Origin: an uncultured Prevotellaceae bacterium
GTDB lineage: Bacteria; Bacteroidota; Bacteroidia; Bacteroidales; Bacteroidaceae
Reading direction: 5' to 3'
Assembly: GCA_949295905.1 (NCBI GenBank)
Contig: CASFNA010000022.1
Coordinates: 62,001-126,000 of the forward strand
DNA: 64,000 nucleotides
Of this stretch, positions 51,141 through 59,297 are shown piece by piece; the stretch's first letter is position 1; each line of letters opens with the position of its first letter. The notes beneath the pieces were generated by a model, which was given only the letters and a program-made list of their open reading frames with translations, did not search any database and was not told the DNA's origin. The translations under genes were made by a program, and so were the position numbers.

Positions 51141-52394
51141 ATGACTACCCAGGAATTCATCACCCAGCACCTCGACGACGACATCCGCCAGCTCGCACTG
51201 CGCCACGCCGGCCGCACGGACATCGACCTCGCCTACGCCCTCGACCAAATAGCGGGCCGCCAGCGTGCACGCACCAAGCTGCCGCGATGGGCCGCCACCG
51301 AGGGCATAGTGTATCCGCCGCACATCTCGATGGAGCAATGCTCGTCGGAACAGACGGCCATGTACAAGGCCGCAGTAGTCCGCCGCCTCATCACAGAACT
51401 CCCGGTCCTCCCAGTTCTCCCAGCCAACCCGTTGACCCTCGTCGACCTCACGGGCGGCTTCGGCGTAGACTTCTCATACCTTGCGCCGCTCTTCGGCAAG
51501 GCGGTCTACATCGAGCGGCAGAGCCATTTGTGCGACATCTCGCGGCACAACATGGCCGCGCTGGGCATCAGCCAGGCCGAAGTGGTTTGCGGCGACTGTG
51601 CGCAAATTATCGAAGGAACAAGCCATGCCACGCTCGTCTACGCCGACCCGGCGCGCCGCTCGCAGTCGGGCGGGCGCACGTTCGCCATCAGCGACTGCAC
51701 GCCCGACGTGCTCTTGATGCGCGAGATGTTGCTCGAGAAGGCCGACTACGTGATGCTCAAGCTCTCGCCCATGCTCGACTGGCGCAAGGCCGCGGCAGAC
51801 ATGGGCGAACAGGTGGGCGAGGTACACATCGTGTCAGTAGGCAACGAGTGCAAGGAACTGCTGCTCGTGCTCTCGCGGAAGTACACCAAAATAGAGCGCA
51901 TTTACTGCGTGAACGACGGCCAGGAGTTTGCTTTCACCCCCGAAGAGCTGTCCCAATGCTCCCAGTTCTCCAACAACTTCCAGCCCTCACAGTCATCCCA
52001 AGCAGCCCCGCCCGCCTTCCTCTACGAGCCTAACGCATCGCTGATGAAGGCCGGATGCTTCGCCCTCATCGGGCAACGCTACGCCGCACGGCAGGTAAGC
52101 CGCGACAGCCACCTCTTCATCTCGCCCGTGGAAATACCGCAGTTTCCCGGCCGCGGCTTCGCCATACGCGCCGTTACGACCATGAACAAGCGCGGGCTGA
52201 AGGCCGCGCTGGCCGGTGTCGAGCGCGCCAACGTAAGCGTAAGGAACTTTCCCTTGACGGCGGACGCGCTGCGCAAGAAGCTGAAACTGCGCGACGGCGG
52301 CGACACTTACATATTCGGAACGACCACAGGCGACGGCCAGCATGTGCTGTACATATGCGAGAAACACAACCAAACCAAAACCATACAATCATGA
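51141..52394 (+). CDS. THUMP-like class I SAM-dependent methyltransferase, with two in-frame C-repeat insertions
   Basis: 417 residues from ATG 51141; reading further up to 51021 only translates C repeats. SAM-binding motif I is LTLVDLTGGFGVDFSYLA, followed by KAVYIERQSHLC (motif II) and VYADPARRS (motif IV, DPAR), and the conserved LYEPNASLMKAGCF. This matches the conserved Bacteroidetes THUMP-like methyltransferase family, probably acting on RNA. Two segments are made of family C units: ELPVLPVLPANP (51399-51425) just before motif I, and LSQCSQFSNNFQPSQSSQA (51951-52005) in a loop before LYEPNAS. The gene overlaps the esterase start by 4 bp (ATGA), implying translational coupling. Confidence 0.87.
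   Translation: MTTQEFITQHLDDDIRQLALRHAGRTDIDLAYALDQIAGRQRARTKLPRWAATEGIVYPPHISMEQCSSEQTAMYKAAVVRRLITELPVLPVLPANPLTLVDLTGGFGVDFSYLAPLFGKAVYIERQSHLCDISRHNMAALGISQAEVVCGDCAQIIEGTSHATLVYADPARRSQSGGRTFAISDCTPDVLLMREMLLEKADYVMLKLSPMLDWRKAAADMGEQVGEVHIVSVGNECKELLLVLSRKYTKIERIYCVNDGQEFAFTPEELSQCSQFSNNFQPSQSSQAAPPAFLYEPNASLMKAGCFALIGQRYAARQVSRDSHLFISPVEIPQFPGRGFAIRAVTTMNKRGLKAALAGVERANVSVRNFPLTADALRKKLKLRDGGDTYIFGTTTGDGQHVLYICEKHNQTKTIQS
51399..51425 (+). repeat. Family C segment inside the methyltransferase (C3)
   Basis: Three units, CTCCCGGTC, CTCCCAGTT, CTCCCAGCC, in frame, giving L-P-V repeats. A 9-nt unit preserves the reading frame. Confidence 0.85.
51951..52005 (+). repeat. Family C segment inside the methyltransferase (C4)
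   Basis: TCCCAATGC, TCCCAGTTC, TCCAACAAC, TTCCAGCCC, TCACAGTCA, TCCCAAGC, in a different phase from C3, giving S-Q-x repeats. Confidence 0.8.
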
Positions 52395-53998
52395 AAAAAC
52401 TCATCATCTCACTCGCGCTGGCTCTCTGTACGGCAGCGGCCGGCGCACAAGGGCCGCAGGCCAAGACGGCGTGCGGCGTGCTCGAAGGCACATACGAGTC
52501 GGGCATCAAGGTGTTCAAGGGCGTGCCCTTCGCCCAGCCCCCTGTCGGAGAGCTGCGCTGGAAGGCGCCGCAGCCCGTGAAGCCGTGGACGGGCGTGCGC
52601 CAGGCAAAGCACTTCGGCCCCAACCCGATGCAGCAAAACCTCTTCGGCGACATGAACTTCGGCACAAGCGAAAACAGCGAAGACTGCCTCTACCTGAACA
52701 TATGGACACCGGCGGAGACGATGACCGAGCGGCTGCCCGTGCTCATATACTTCAACGGCGGGGGGCTTATGGCCGGTTCGGGCAGCGAGCCTCGCTACGC
52801 CGGAGAGTCGATGGCGCGGCGCGGAATAGTGTCGGTAACGGCCAATTACCGCGAGGGAGTGTTCGGCTTCCTGGCGCATCCCGAGCTGTCAAAGGAGACC
52901 GGCTACAAAGGCTCTGGCAACTACGGATTCCTCGACCAGGCGGCGGCGATACGCTGGCTGAAAGACAACATCGCGGCCTTCGGCGGCGACCCGGAGCGCA
53001 TCACCATAGCGGGCGAGTCGGCAGGCTCGGCCTCGGTCAGCGCGCTTATGGCCTCGCCGCTGTGCAAGGGGCTGTTCGCGCAGGCCATAGGCTCGAGCGC
53101 GTCGGTCATGGCATACAGCAAGATTGCCACGCTCGAAGAGGCCGAGAAGGCCGGAGTGGCCGTGATGAAGGCCATAGGATGCAAGAACCTGAAGGAGATG
53201 AGGGCAATGCCGGCCGACGAGCTGCTGGCAAAGGCCGCAGGCACGGGCATGGAACGGATGTACAACATAGACCATTACTTCATGACGGAGCAGCCCGTCG
53301 AGACCTACGCCGCAGGCCGACAGGCGCGCGTGCCGTTGCTCGTTGGCTGGAACTCGGCCGAGATGCCCGTCACGGCGGTGCTCGGCGGACGGCCCATGAC
53401 GGTGGCTTCGCAGCGCGAGGCGTTGGCCCCTCGCTTCGGCAACGACACCGGACGCATAATCGAGGCATACGGAATAAGGACTGACGCCGACGTGGCCGGA
53501 CAGCCGGGAGCACAGCTTGGGGCCGACATGTTCGTGGCGTTCGGCACATGGAAATGGTGCGACATGCACGCCAGGACAGGCGGCGCGCCCGTATACCGCT
53601 ACCTCTACACCCATCCGCGCCCGGCAATGCGCGTAAGCGGAAAGGTGGCCGGACTGGCCGGAGGCGTGAAAGACAAGGCCGAGGGCGAGGCCGACCAGCC
53701 TGCGGCTACCGGCGCGGTGCACTCGGCCGACATAGAATATGCCATGGGCACGCTGCCCACCAACCGCGTGTACGACTGGCAGCCGGAGGACTTCACCGTG
53801 TCGGCCATCTTCCAGGGCTACTACATCAACTTCATAAAGACGGGCGACCCCAACGGCCTCGGACTGCCCACGTGGCAGGCGGTGAACGGCCACAGCGTGC
53901 CACCCGTGATGCAGATAGGCACCGACACGCACGAGAAGGCCGACGCGCAGCTGGAAAACTGCTACCGCACGGTGGACGAAGTGGTGTGGGGAAAATGA
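52391..53998 (+). CDS. Type B carboxylesterase, secreted
   Basis: 535 residues from ATG 52391, which overlaps the methyltransferase stop. Signal peptide KKLIISLALALCTAAAGAQ. The family start GVLEGTYESGIKVFKGVPFA and EDCLYLNIWTP are present. The nucleophile elbow is AGESAGSAS (Ser210) and the catalytic His lies in AVHSADIEYAMG. The oxyanion-hole motif reads FNGGGLMAG, where Asn replaces the usual His of HGGG; this may alter activity. Carboxylesterases of this type hydrolyse ester bonds of varied substrates. The last codons and stop run into a family E repeat. The pairing with an RNA methyltransferase is probably positional, not functional. Confidence 0.9.
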   Translation: MKKLIISLALALCTAAAGAQGPQAKTACGVLEGTYESGIKVFKGVPFAQPPVGELRWKAPQPVKPWTGVRQAKHFGPNPMQQNLFGDMNFGTSENSEDCLYLNIWTPAETMTERLPVLIYFNGGGLMAGSGSEPRYAGESMARRGIVSVTANYREGVFGFLAHPELSKETGYKGSGNYGFLDQAAAIRWLKDNIAAFGGDPERITIAGESAGSASVSALMASPLCKGLFAQAIGSSASVMAYSKIATLEEAEKAGVAVMKAIGCKNLKEMRAMPADELLAKAAGTGMERMYNIDHYFMTEQPVETYAAGRQARVPLLVGWNSAEMPVTAVLGGRPMTVASQREALAPRFGNDTGRIIEAYGIRTDADVAGQPGAQLGADMFVAFGTWKWCDMHARTGGAPVYRYLYTHPRPAMRVSGKVAGLAGGVKDKAEGEADQPAATGAVHSADIEYAMGTLPTNRVYDWQPEDFTVSAIFQGYYINFIKTGDPNGLGLPTWQAVNGHSVPPVMQIGTDTHEKADAQLENCYRTVDEVVWGK

Positions 53999-54100
53999 AA
54001 AGGTAAAGCCCCTTCCCAACCCTCCCGAGGGAGAGGGAAAGGTAGAGAAAACAAGAAAAGATGAAATAGTGAAAAGGTAAAAAAGCAGGACGGTGAAACG
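53996..54100. repeat. Family E array with embedded G block (E2)
   Basis: AAAAGGTAAA, then CCCCTTCCCAACCCTCCCGA..GGGAGAGGG, then AGATGAAAT, AGTGAAAAG, GTAAAAAAG, GGTGAAACG. It begins at the esterase stop codon. The 465-bp gap 53999-54463 contains E/G, A11, H copy 4 and E/G in order. Confidence 0.7.
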
Positions 54101-54113
54101 GCCTGCGGCAAGG

Positions 54114-54203
54114 CGTTTTGCAAAAGACCGTCTATTGCCTTCCGTTTTGCCGCCTTTTACAAGCCAAAATGCCGCCTTTCGCGCTGCGAAAGGCGGCATT
54201 TTG
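54114..54203. repeat. Family A stem-loop cluster (A11)
   Basis: Second stem perfect over 18 bp: CAAAATGCCGCCTTTCGC (54165-54182), loop GCT, complement 54186-54203. It lies between convergent genes; the flanking A and T runs would allow bidirectional termination. Confidence 0.88.
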
Positions 54204-54273
54204 TGGTTCATCCGCAGTTTTGCGGTGTATCATATTTTCATCCATCATAATAAGCCACATAAAAGCACACCGC

Positions 54274-54414
54274 CCTTGTAGGGACATAATTCATTATGTC
54301 CGCACGCTCTGAAAGAGCGTATGAATGACATTTGGCTGCGAAATACGTTTCTTATGAAACGTACGGGCATAATGAACCAAAGGTCAGCGTTAAGCTAATT
54401 ATGCCCCTACAAGG
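54274..54414. mobile_element. Family H MITE-like element, copy 4 (141 bp)
   Basis: As copy 2, the right arm carries the insertion CCAAAGGTCAGCGTTAAGCT, two extra bases different from copy 2. Ends CCTTGTAGGG / CCCCTACAAGG, so both terminal repeats changed together and stay complementary. Confidence 0.8.
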
Positions 54415-54445
54415 GCGGTATTCTATTTGTGCTTGTATTCTTCCG

Positions 54446-54531
54446 TTTTCACTTTTCACTGTTTCACCCTTTCACCCTTTTCGCCTTTTCACCCTTTCCC
54501 CCTCCCTCGGGAGGGTTGGGGAGGGACTTCA
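54446..54531. repeat. Family E array and G block overlapping the end of the MATE gene (E3)
   Basis: TTTTCACTTTTCACTGTTTC..CACCCTTTCACCC units, then CCCTCCCTCGGGAGGGTTGG. The stop codon and last ~19 codons of the MATE gene fall inside it. Confidence 0.75.
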
Positions 54532-55858
54532 GTTCCCTCTTAAAACGCAGATAATATAGCAGTCCGGCCAGCGACAGGCACACGGGAAAGGCCGACCAGA
54601 TGCCTACGAGGCCGTAGCCCATGTGGATGCCGAGCAGCCACCCCAGCGGCAGCGACACCACGAAGTAGGAGAAGAAGGCTATCCAAACCATAGGGCGGAC
54701 GGACTCTATGCCCCTCAACGCGTTGGCGAAGGTGTACTGAAGGCCGTCGCCGAACTGGTAGGCGATGAGCGGAAACACCGTGACCGACACCAAAGAGCAC
54801 ACCTCGGCGCTGTCGGTGAACCACCAGCTCATCTCCCCACGCAGCAGAAATATGGGCACAGACAGCGTAAAAGCTATGGCAAGGACTACATGAAGGCCGC
54901 TGGCCGCCGTGCGGCGGACGGCCTCGTAATCGCCCTGTCCGGCGAAATAACTGGCGCGCACGGCAACGGCGGCGGCCATGCCGCTGTTAATCATGTAGAG
55001 CACGGACGACACGGTGAGCATGACCTGGTGGGCGGCAAGGGCGGTAGTGCCGAGCCATCCCACGAATATGGCCGACAGGGAGAAGGCCGCGCTCTCCATG
55101 CCTAACTGCAAGGCGACGGGCAGGCCCAGAGCGGACAGCCGCCTGACGTCGGCACGGCTCACACTCCCCGAGGCGAACCCGGCGCGGTATTCGCGGTAGC
55201 GCCTGTGCCGGAAGAACACCACGGCGCACGCAGCGGCCATGACGACGCGCGACAGGGCCGTGGACAGTCCTGCCCCGAAGAGGCCCAGCTCGGGCGCGCC
55301 CAGCTCGCCGTAGATGAGCACCCAGTTGCCGAAAATGTTGAGAAGGTTGCCGCCGATGATGACATACATCGGCGTCTTGGTATCGGTAACGCCGTCGAAA
55401 AACTGCTTGAACGTGTTAAAACAGCACAGGAAGGGCAGCGACGCGATGTTCACCCACAGGTAGGGACGCATCAGCGGCAGCAGCTCCTCGGGCTGGCCGA
55501 AGCGGTGGATGTTGACGCAGAACACCGACAGCACAGCCACGAGCACCACCGAGAGGCCTGCGTTGGCCGCCAGGCCGTTCTTCACCGCCCGGCCTATTGC
55601 ACCCCTCTCGCCGCGCCCGAAGAGGCTGCCCACCACGGGCGTGAGGCTGTATGAGAAGCCCGTAGCGAACAACACCACGAGCATGAACATCGTGTTGACG
55701 AAACTGGCGGCGGCCAGCTCCTGCATCGAATGGTGCCCCACCATGAGCGTGTCGGCGAAGCCGAGCACGACGTTGCCTATCTGCCCCACTACGATGGGCA
55801 CTCCGAGGCGCACCAGCGCGCCGTAACGTTCAACGAGTTTTGCGTAAGTAAATGCCAT
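54464..55858 (-). CDS. MATE family multidrug efflux transporter
   Basis: 464 residues from ATG 55858 (MAFTYAKLVERYG); the frame is open upstream to 56008 but only translates G/E repeats. About twelve membrane segments in two related halves; the first half starts GVPIVVGQIGNVVLGFADTLMVGHH, typical of NorM-type MATE carriers, which export cationic compounds using Na+ or H+. Loops such as YVIIGGNLLNIFGNWVLIYG are family-like. Oddity: after the last helix the C-terminal tail LPNPPEGGGKGEKAKRVKG is encoded by the G and E repeats, so the original end was probably lost or extended. Confidence 0.9.
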   Translation of the reverse strand: MAFTYAKLVERYGALVRLGVPIVVGQIGNVVLGFADTLMVGHHSMQELAAASFVNTMFMLVVLFATGFSYSLTPVVGSLFGRGERGAIGRAVKNGLAANAGLSVVLVAVLSVFCVNIHRFGQPEELLPLMRPYLWVNIASLPFLCCFNTFKQFFDGVTDTKTPMYVIIGGNLLNIFGNWVLIYGELGAPELGLFGAGLSTALSRVVMAAACAVVFFRHRRYREYRAGFASGSVSRADVRRLSALGLPVALQLGMESAAFSLSAIFVGWLGTTALAAHQVMLTVSSVLYMINSGMAAAVAVRASYFAGQGDYEAVRRTAASGLHVVLAIAFTLSVPIFLLRGEMSWWFTDSAEVCSLVSVTVFPLIAYQFGDGLQYTFANALRGIESVRPMVWIAFFSYFVVSLPLGWLLGIHMGYGLVGIWSAFPVCLSLAGLLYYLRFKRELKSLPNPPEGGGKGEKAKRVKG

Positions 55859-55889
55859 AACGGGCGCAAAGGTACAAAGAAAAGGTGAG

Positions 55890-56037
55890 AAAGCAAAGCC
55901 CCTCCCCAGCCCTCCCGAGGGAGGGGGAAAGGATGAAAAGGCAAGGAAACAGCCCCTCCCCAACCCTCCCGAGGAAGGGAGAAAGGATGAAAAAATGAGA
56001 AAAGGCAAAGGTAAAAAATAAAAAAGTAAAGAGGCGG
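55890..56037. repeat. Alternating G and E repeats upstream of the MATE gene (E4)
   Basis: Two G blocks (CCCCTCCCCAGCCCTCCCGA at 55897 and a second copy from 55953) alternate with E-type runs (GGATGAAAAGGCAAGGAAAC; GGATGAAAAAATGAGAAAAG). No promoter for the MATE gene could be assigned. Confidence 0.7.
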
Positions 56038-56059
56038 AAGGATTAACATTACTGCTTTA

Positions 56060-56099
56060 AAAACAAAAAATCCCCTGCCGTTGTTTCCAACAGCAGGGG
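56060..56099 (-). terminator. Rho-independent terminator (minus strand)
   Basis: Stem CCCCTGC..GTTG / CAAC..GCAGGGG (56072-56099), followed on the minus strand by a T-rich run (56060-56070). It probably ends the Hsp20 transcript, 120 bp after its stop. Confidence 0.8.
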
Positions 56100-56167
56100 C
56101 TTCCACATTCCCATTTAATTAAGCCTTAAATAGTTTTACCGTCTTACTTTTTACATTTTTCTTACCT

Positions 56168-56215
56168 TCTCGCCCCCTTCTCCCTCCCTCGGGAGGGTTG
56201 GGGAGGGGCTGCTCC
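56168..56215. repeat. Family G palindrome after hsp20
   Basis: CCCCCTTCTCCCTCCCTCGG..GAGGGTTGGGGAGGGGC, immediately downstream of the Hsp20 stop. Confidence 0.65.
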
Positions 56216-56218
56216 CTT

Positions 56219-56650
56219 TTATTTCACCTCAATCTGCTTCAGCGTCTTGTCCTCTTTCTTCTCCGTCTTGGGCAGGTTGACGGTGAGCACTCCGTCGTTC
56301 ACCTTGGCCTCGATGCCGTCCTTGTCAACGTCGTCAGGCAAAAGCAACGTCTGCTCGAACTTCGAGTAAGAGAACTCGCGGCGCAGGTAGTGGCTCTTCT
56401 TGTCCTCGTCCTTCTTCTCGGCCTTGCTCTCCATGCGGATGTGCAGGTTGCCGTCGCGGTCGATGTTTACGTTGAAGTCCTCCTTCTTAAGCCCTGGAGC
56501 CGCAAGCTCTACGGTGTACGCCGTGTCGCTCTCTTTGACGTTGATTGCCGGCGCGGTGGCGTTGGCGCGTGTCATGAAGTCGTTGTCGAAAAAGTCGTTG
56601 AATACGTCGGGCATCCAAGTGTTCCGTCCAAATACAGGTAACATAGCCAT
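56219..56650 (-). CDS. Hsp20/alpha-crystallin small heat-shock protein
   Basis: 143 residues from ATG 56650 (MAMLPVFGRNTWMPDVFNDF); an upstream in-frame ATG at 56689 adds 13 residues without similarity. The alpha-crystallin domain runs from ~35 (AINVKESDTAYTVELAAPGL) to the end and contains the closing signature GVLTVNLPK. Small heat-shock proteins hold unfolding proteins in the cytoplasm for refolding by DnaK/ClpB. A terminator lies downstream at 56060-56099. The upstream region has three palindromes (56800-56878) that look like operator sites. Confidence 0.95.
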   Translation of the reverse strand: MAMLPVFGRNTWMPDVFNDFFDNDFMTRANATAPAINVKESDTAYTVELAAPGLKKEDFNVNIDRDGNLHIRMESKAEKKDEDKKSHYLRREFSYSKFEQTLLLPDDVDKDGIEAKVNDGVLTVNLPKTEKKEDKTLKQIEVK

Positions 56651-56799
56651 AATAAAATCCTCCTTGTTTTTATGTTTAACCTTTGTCATCCGGTCGCTCG
56701 GCCCTTCCGGGCTCCGCTTCCTTCGATTGCCTCTCGCTTTCGTTCAAAGCTTTCACCCAACAACATGCAATATCCGTGCCGCTTACAAATATTGACTTA

Positions 56800-56878
56800 T
56801 TGTCATGTCTTGCCGACAATACGTCAGTAAAGATTAAATATTTTAATCATTCTAACACTTGTTTAACGACAAATTGTC
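56800..56878. promoter_or_regulatory. Three palindromes upstream of hsp20
   Basis: TTGTC-N10-GACAA (56800-56819), GATTAAA-TAT-TTTAATC (56832-56848) and GACAA-A-TTGTC (56868-56878). The first and third share the TTGTC half-site. On the minus strand a near-consensus -7 box (AATATTTG, 56786-56793) lies directly downstream of them. Confidence 0.5.
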
Positions 56879-56977
56879 AAACCACTGCCGCGCCGCCCCA
56901 CCCTATTGCCACAACATAGTGCCCCATTCCACGCCATCGCGCAGAACGGCCTGCGCAACCGCCTGACAGCCAGCACA

Positions 56978-57064
56978 TTGCAAAAGGCCGCCTTTCGCCG
57001 CGCGAAAGGCGGCCTTTCACAATGCAACATGCGGCCTTTCGGAAAGCGAAAGGCCGCATGTCAT
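56978..57064. repeat. Family A stem-loop cluster (A12)
   Basis: Stem 1: AAAGGCCGCCTTTCGC facing GCGAAAGGCGGCCTTT with a 3-nt loop, perfect 16 bp. Stem 2: CATGCGGCCTTTCG facing CGAAAGGCCGCATG, perfect 14 bp. It lies just after the BspA-like gene, in terminator position. Confidence 0.88.
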
Positions 57065-57083
57065 ACAAGAACGGCCGCGAGGC

Positions 57084-59024
57084 TTACTTCACTATGACCT
57101 TCCTCACGCTGCCGTCGCTCATCACAACTATGTTAAGGCCGCGCACCGGCGCATCTATTTTGCGCCCTACAGCGTCGTAACGGGCAGTCTCCACGGCGTC
57201 GCCTGCTGAAGGAACTACAGACAGCCCCGTAGCGGTCAGCGTGGAGAACGTCTGCTCGCCACCGTAAGTGGTACCCTTGGCTGTCTTCACGTAAGCGCGG
57301 AACGTATAGCCCGTGCCGGGCTGCAAGCCCTCGAGCGTGGCCGTCATCACCTGCCCCGTAGCCGTAACCGTCTGCACACCCTGCGGCGCGGCGGCGGCCT
57401 TCACGCGCATGGCGGCGGCACGCATGGCCGTAGGCCAATACTCGAAGCCTTGCTCCATGACGGGGTCAGAGCCTTGCACGGCGGTGGCAGAAACATCAGC
57501 CGTAGTCTCCGTAACGCCCGTGGCGGCATACGTGCGCACCGTGGGGTCGAAATAAACATAGGCGTCGGCCGTAATGAAAGCCACCCACTCGCCGTAAAAC
57601 ATCTTGCCGCTCTCGGCCTTGTAGTACGGGCGGAACTTGTAATACGTCGACGGACTGAGGTTGTTGAGCGAGCCCGTCAGCACACCGTCGATGACGGGGC
57701 ACGCTGCCGTGGACGAAGGCATCTCCTCCGGCGCGTCGTACCTGCGCCACTCGAAGCCCGTCCCCCCAACTGTGTCAGGCAGGTTGGTCTCGGCGCAAAT
57801 CAGCGCAACCGTGTTCGACGTTGCCTTGGCCGGGAGGGTGGTAAGCACAATATTTGGCATGTAGAACTCATCACTCTGCACAGAAAACTCACGTCCGTTG
57901 GCCACAATGAAGAAATAAGCGTAATAGCTCTTGCCCGGCTCAAGGTCAGTAAGGTGATACGTATCGCCGTCTGTATCGACGGAAAATATCGGTGAAGTGT
58001 TATAAGTGTATGAAAGCCTGAAGCCTTTTCTCGTCACAACAGCGTCTCCTGCGTCATAGCTGCCGTGAAGCACCACGTCCATGGGCGACTGCACATCACA
58101 CGTTATACCAATATCCACGTCCTCGGTAGGAGCCGTCGCACCATCGATGGCTATATATTTACCCTTTCCCGTAATACACCCGAACTCGACACCGCATCCG
58201 CCCGGAGTAAGGCCAGTAAACGTGACAACGCCATTCTCGTCGAAATCGAAATCCCCATCATAGGTCTTGCCTAAGAACTTCTCTACACCTGTAATGCCGG
58301 TGGTGAGCTTGAACCTCGCCGTAGTTCCAATAACGTCTACTAATTCAAAAGTGTATAAACTGGTATTCATGAATTGACCGTAAATCGGTGTCTCCAGTGA
58401 CTGCGGTATATTTATAGACGAAAGATTAGGACATTCATCAAATGCACGCGCACCGATTTTGGTAACCGTATCAGGCAATCTTACAGACTTTAGACCTTCA
58501 CATTCAAGAAACGCCCAACTTTCAATAGCCACTATTCCATCAGGAAGTTCCACATGTTCAAGCTTCGAACACTGACAGAACATGTACTCGTCAATGATAC
58601 CGACCGATGCAGGGATGACTACAGACCTAAGCTCACTGCAACGATTAAAAGCACTGCGCCCCAATACTGTAACGCTTGGCGGTATAACAACAGAAACAAG
58701 GCTTGGGCATCCTTGAAAAGCACTCTCACCAATATATGTCACCGTAGACGGTATTGAAACCGACGTAAGCCCGGGGATGCCTATAAAACTTTCGTCGCCT
58801 ATGCCCGTCACGGTATAGCTAACGCCTTCGTAAACAACTGTTTCAGGAATAACATAATCACCATTATAGGCATCTTCGGCATACGCCGTCTCACACGTCG
58901 TGGCTGATGTCTTGGTGTAAGCCGCGCCGTCCACAATAAAGTCCTGCGCCATTGCATCCTGCGCAAACACCGCGCCGCAGGCAAACACTGCGGCAAATAA
59001 AAGTCGTAGTAATGATTTTTTCAT
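57084..59024 (-). CDS. BspA-like leucine-rich repeat surface protein with T9SS C-terminal domain
   Basis: 646 residues. Signal peptide (KKSLLRLLFAAVFACGAVFAQ), then about six LRR_5/BspA-type repeats at ~70-210 (IGDESFIGIPGLTSVSIPST, IGESAFQGCPSLVSVVIPPS, LGRSAFNRCSELRSVVIPAS, IGARAFDECPNLSSINIPQS), then several FN3-like domains (GLQPGTGYTFRAYVKTAKGT). It ends in a T9SS type A domain (YDAVGRKIDAPVRGLNIVVM). BspA-type proteins bind host matrix proteins or other bacteria. The LRR-coding part (about 58.3-58.9 kb) is visibly more AT-rich than the rest of the gene. A -7 box lies at 59084-59091. Confidence 0.88.
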   Translation of the reverse strand: MKKSLLRLLFAAVFACGAVFAQDAMAQDFIVDGAAYTKTSATTCETAYAEDAYNGDYVIPETVVYEGVSYTVTGIGDESFIGIPGLTSVSIPSTVTYIGESAFQGCPSLVSVVIPPSVTVLGRSAFNRCSELRSVVIPASVGIIDEYMFCQCSKLEHVELPDGIVAIESWAFLECEGLKSVRLPDTVTKIGARAFDECPNLSSINIPQSLETPIYGQFMNTSLYTFELVDVIGTTARFKLTTGITGVEKFLGKTYDGDFDFDENGVVTFTGLTPGGCGVEFGCITGKGKYIAIDGATAPTEDVDIGITCDVQSPMDVVLHGSYDAGDAVVTRKGFRLSYTYNTSPIFSVDTDGDTYHLTDLEPGKSYYAYFFIVANGREFSVQSDEFYMPNIVLTTLPAKATSNTVALICAETNLPDTVGGTGFEWRRYDAPEEMPSSTAACPVIDGVLTGSLNNLSPSTYYKFRPYYKAESGKMFYGEWVAFITADAYVYFDPTVRTYAATGVTETTADVSATAVQGSDPVMEQGFEYWPTAMRAAAMRVKAAAAPQGVQTVTATGQVMTATLEGLQPGTGYTFRAYVKTAKGTTYGGEQTFSTLTATGLSVVPSAGDAVETARYDAVGRKIDAPVRGLNIVVMSDGSVRKVIVK

Positions 59025-59083
59025 AAGCTGAATATTTTAAGTTTAGGATTAAAGCGAAAGCCGAAAAGTCGGTTTCTATACTT

Positions 59084-59091
59084 CAAAGGTA
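59084..59091 (-). promoter_or_regulatory. -7 box for the BspA-like gene
   Basis: TACCTTTG on the minus strand, 59 bp before the ATG at 59024. No -33 TTTG. Confidence 0.5.
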
Positions 59092-59225
59092 CAGCATTTG
59101 ACAGGCTTTAGCCTTGCTCCTCTCGTTAAAATATATTAATAAGAGTCACTTTCAACCAACCGTTTACACTAATGCAAACCATTGGTTTACAGCAAGATAC
59201 AGAAACATTGGAAACTGACGGCACG

Positions 59226-59259
59226 AAAAACGGCGGCGCGCATCGCTGCACGCCGCCGT
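59226..59259 (-). terminator. Rho-independent terminator of the sdh operon
   Basis: Minus strand: ACGGCGGCG / CGCCGCCGT stem (59230-59259) followed by TTTTT. It lies 38 bp after the sdhB stop. Confidence 0.88.
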
Positions 59260-59297
59260 GGAATAGAATGTCAGTAATTACTTGGCTGATGCGACTC

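Noticed and set aside
55859-56008. N-terminal extension of the MATE protein
   Set aside because: It translates G and E repeats; the family start is MAFTYAKLVERYG at 55858.
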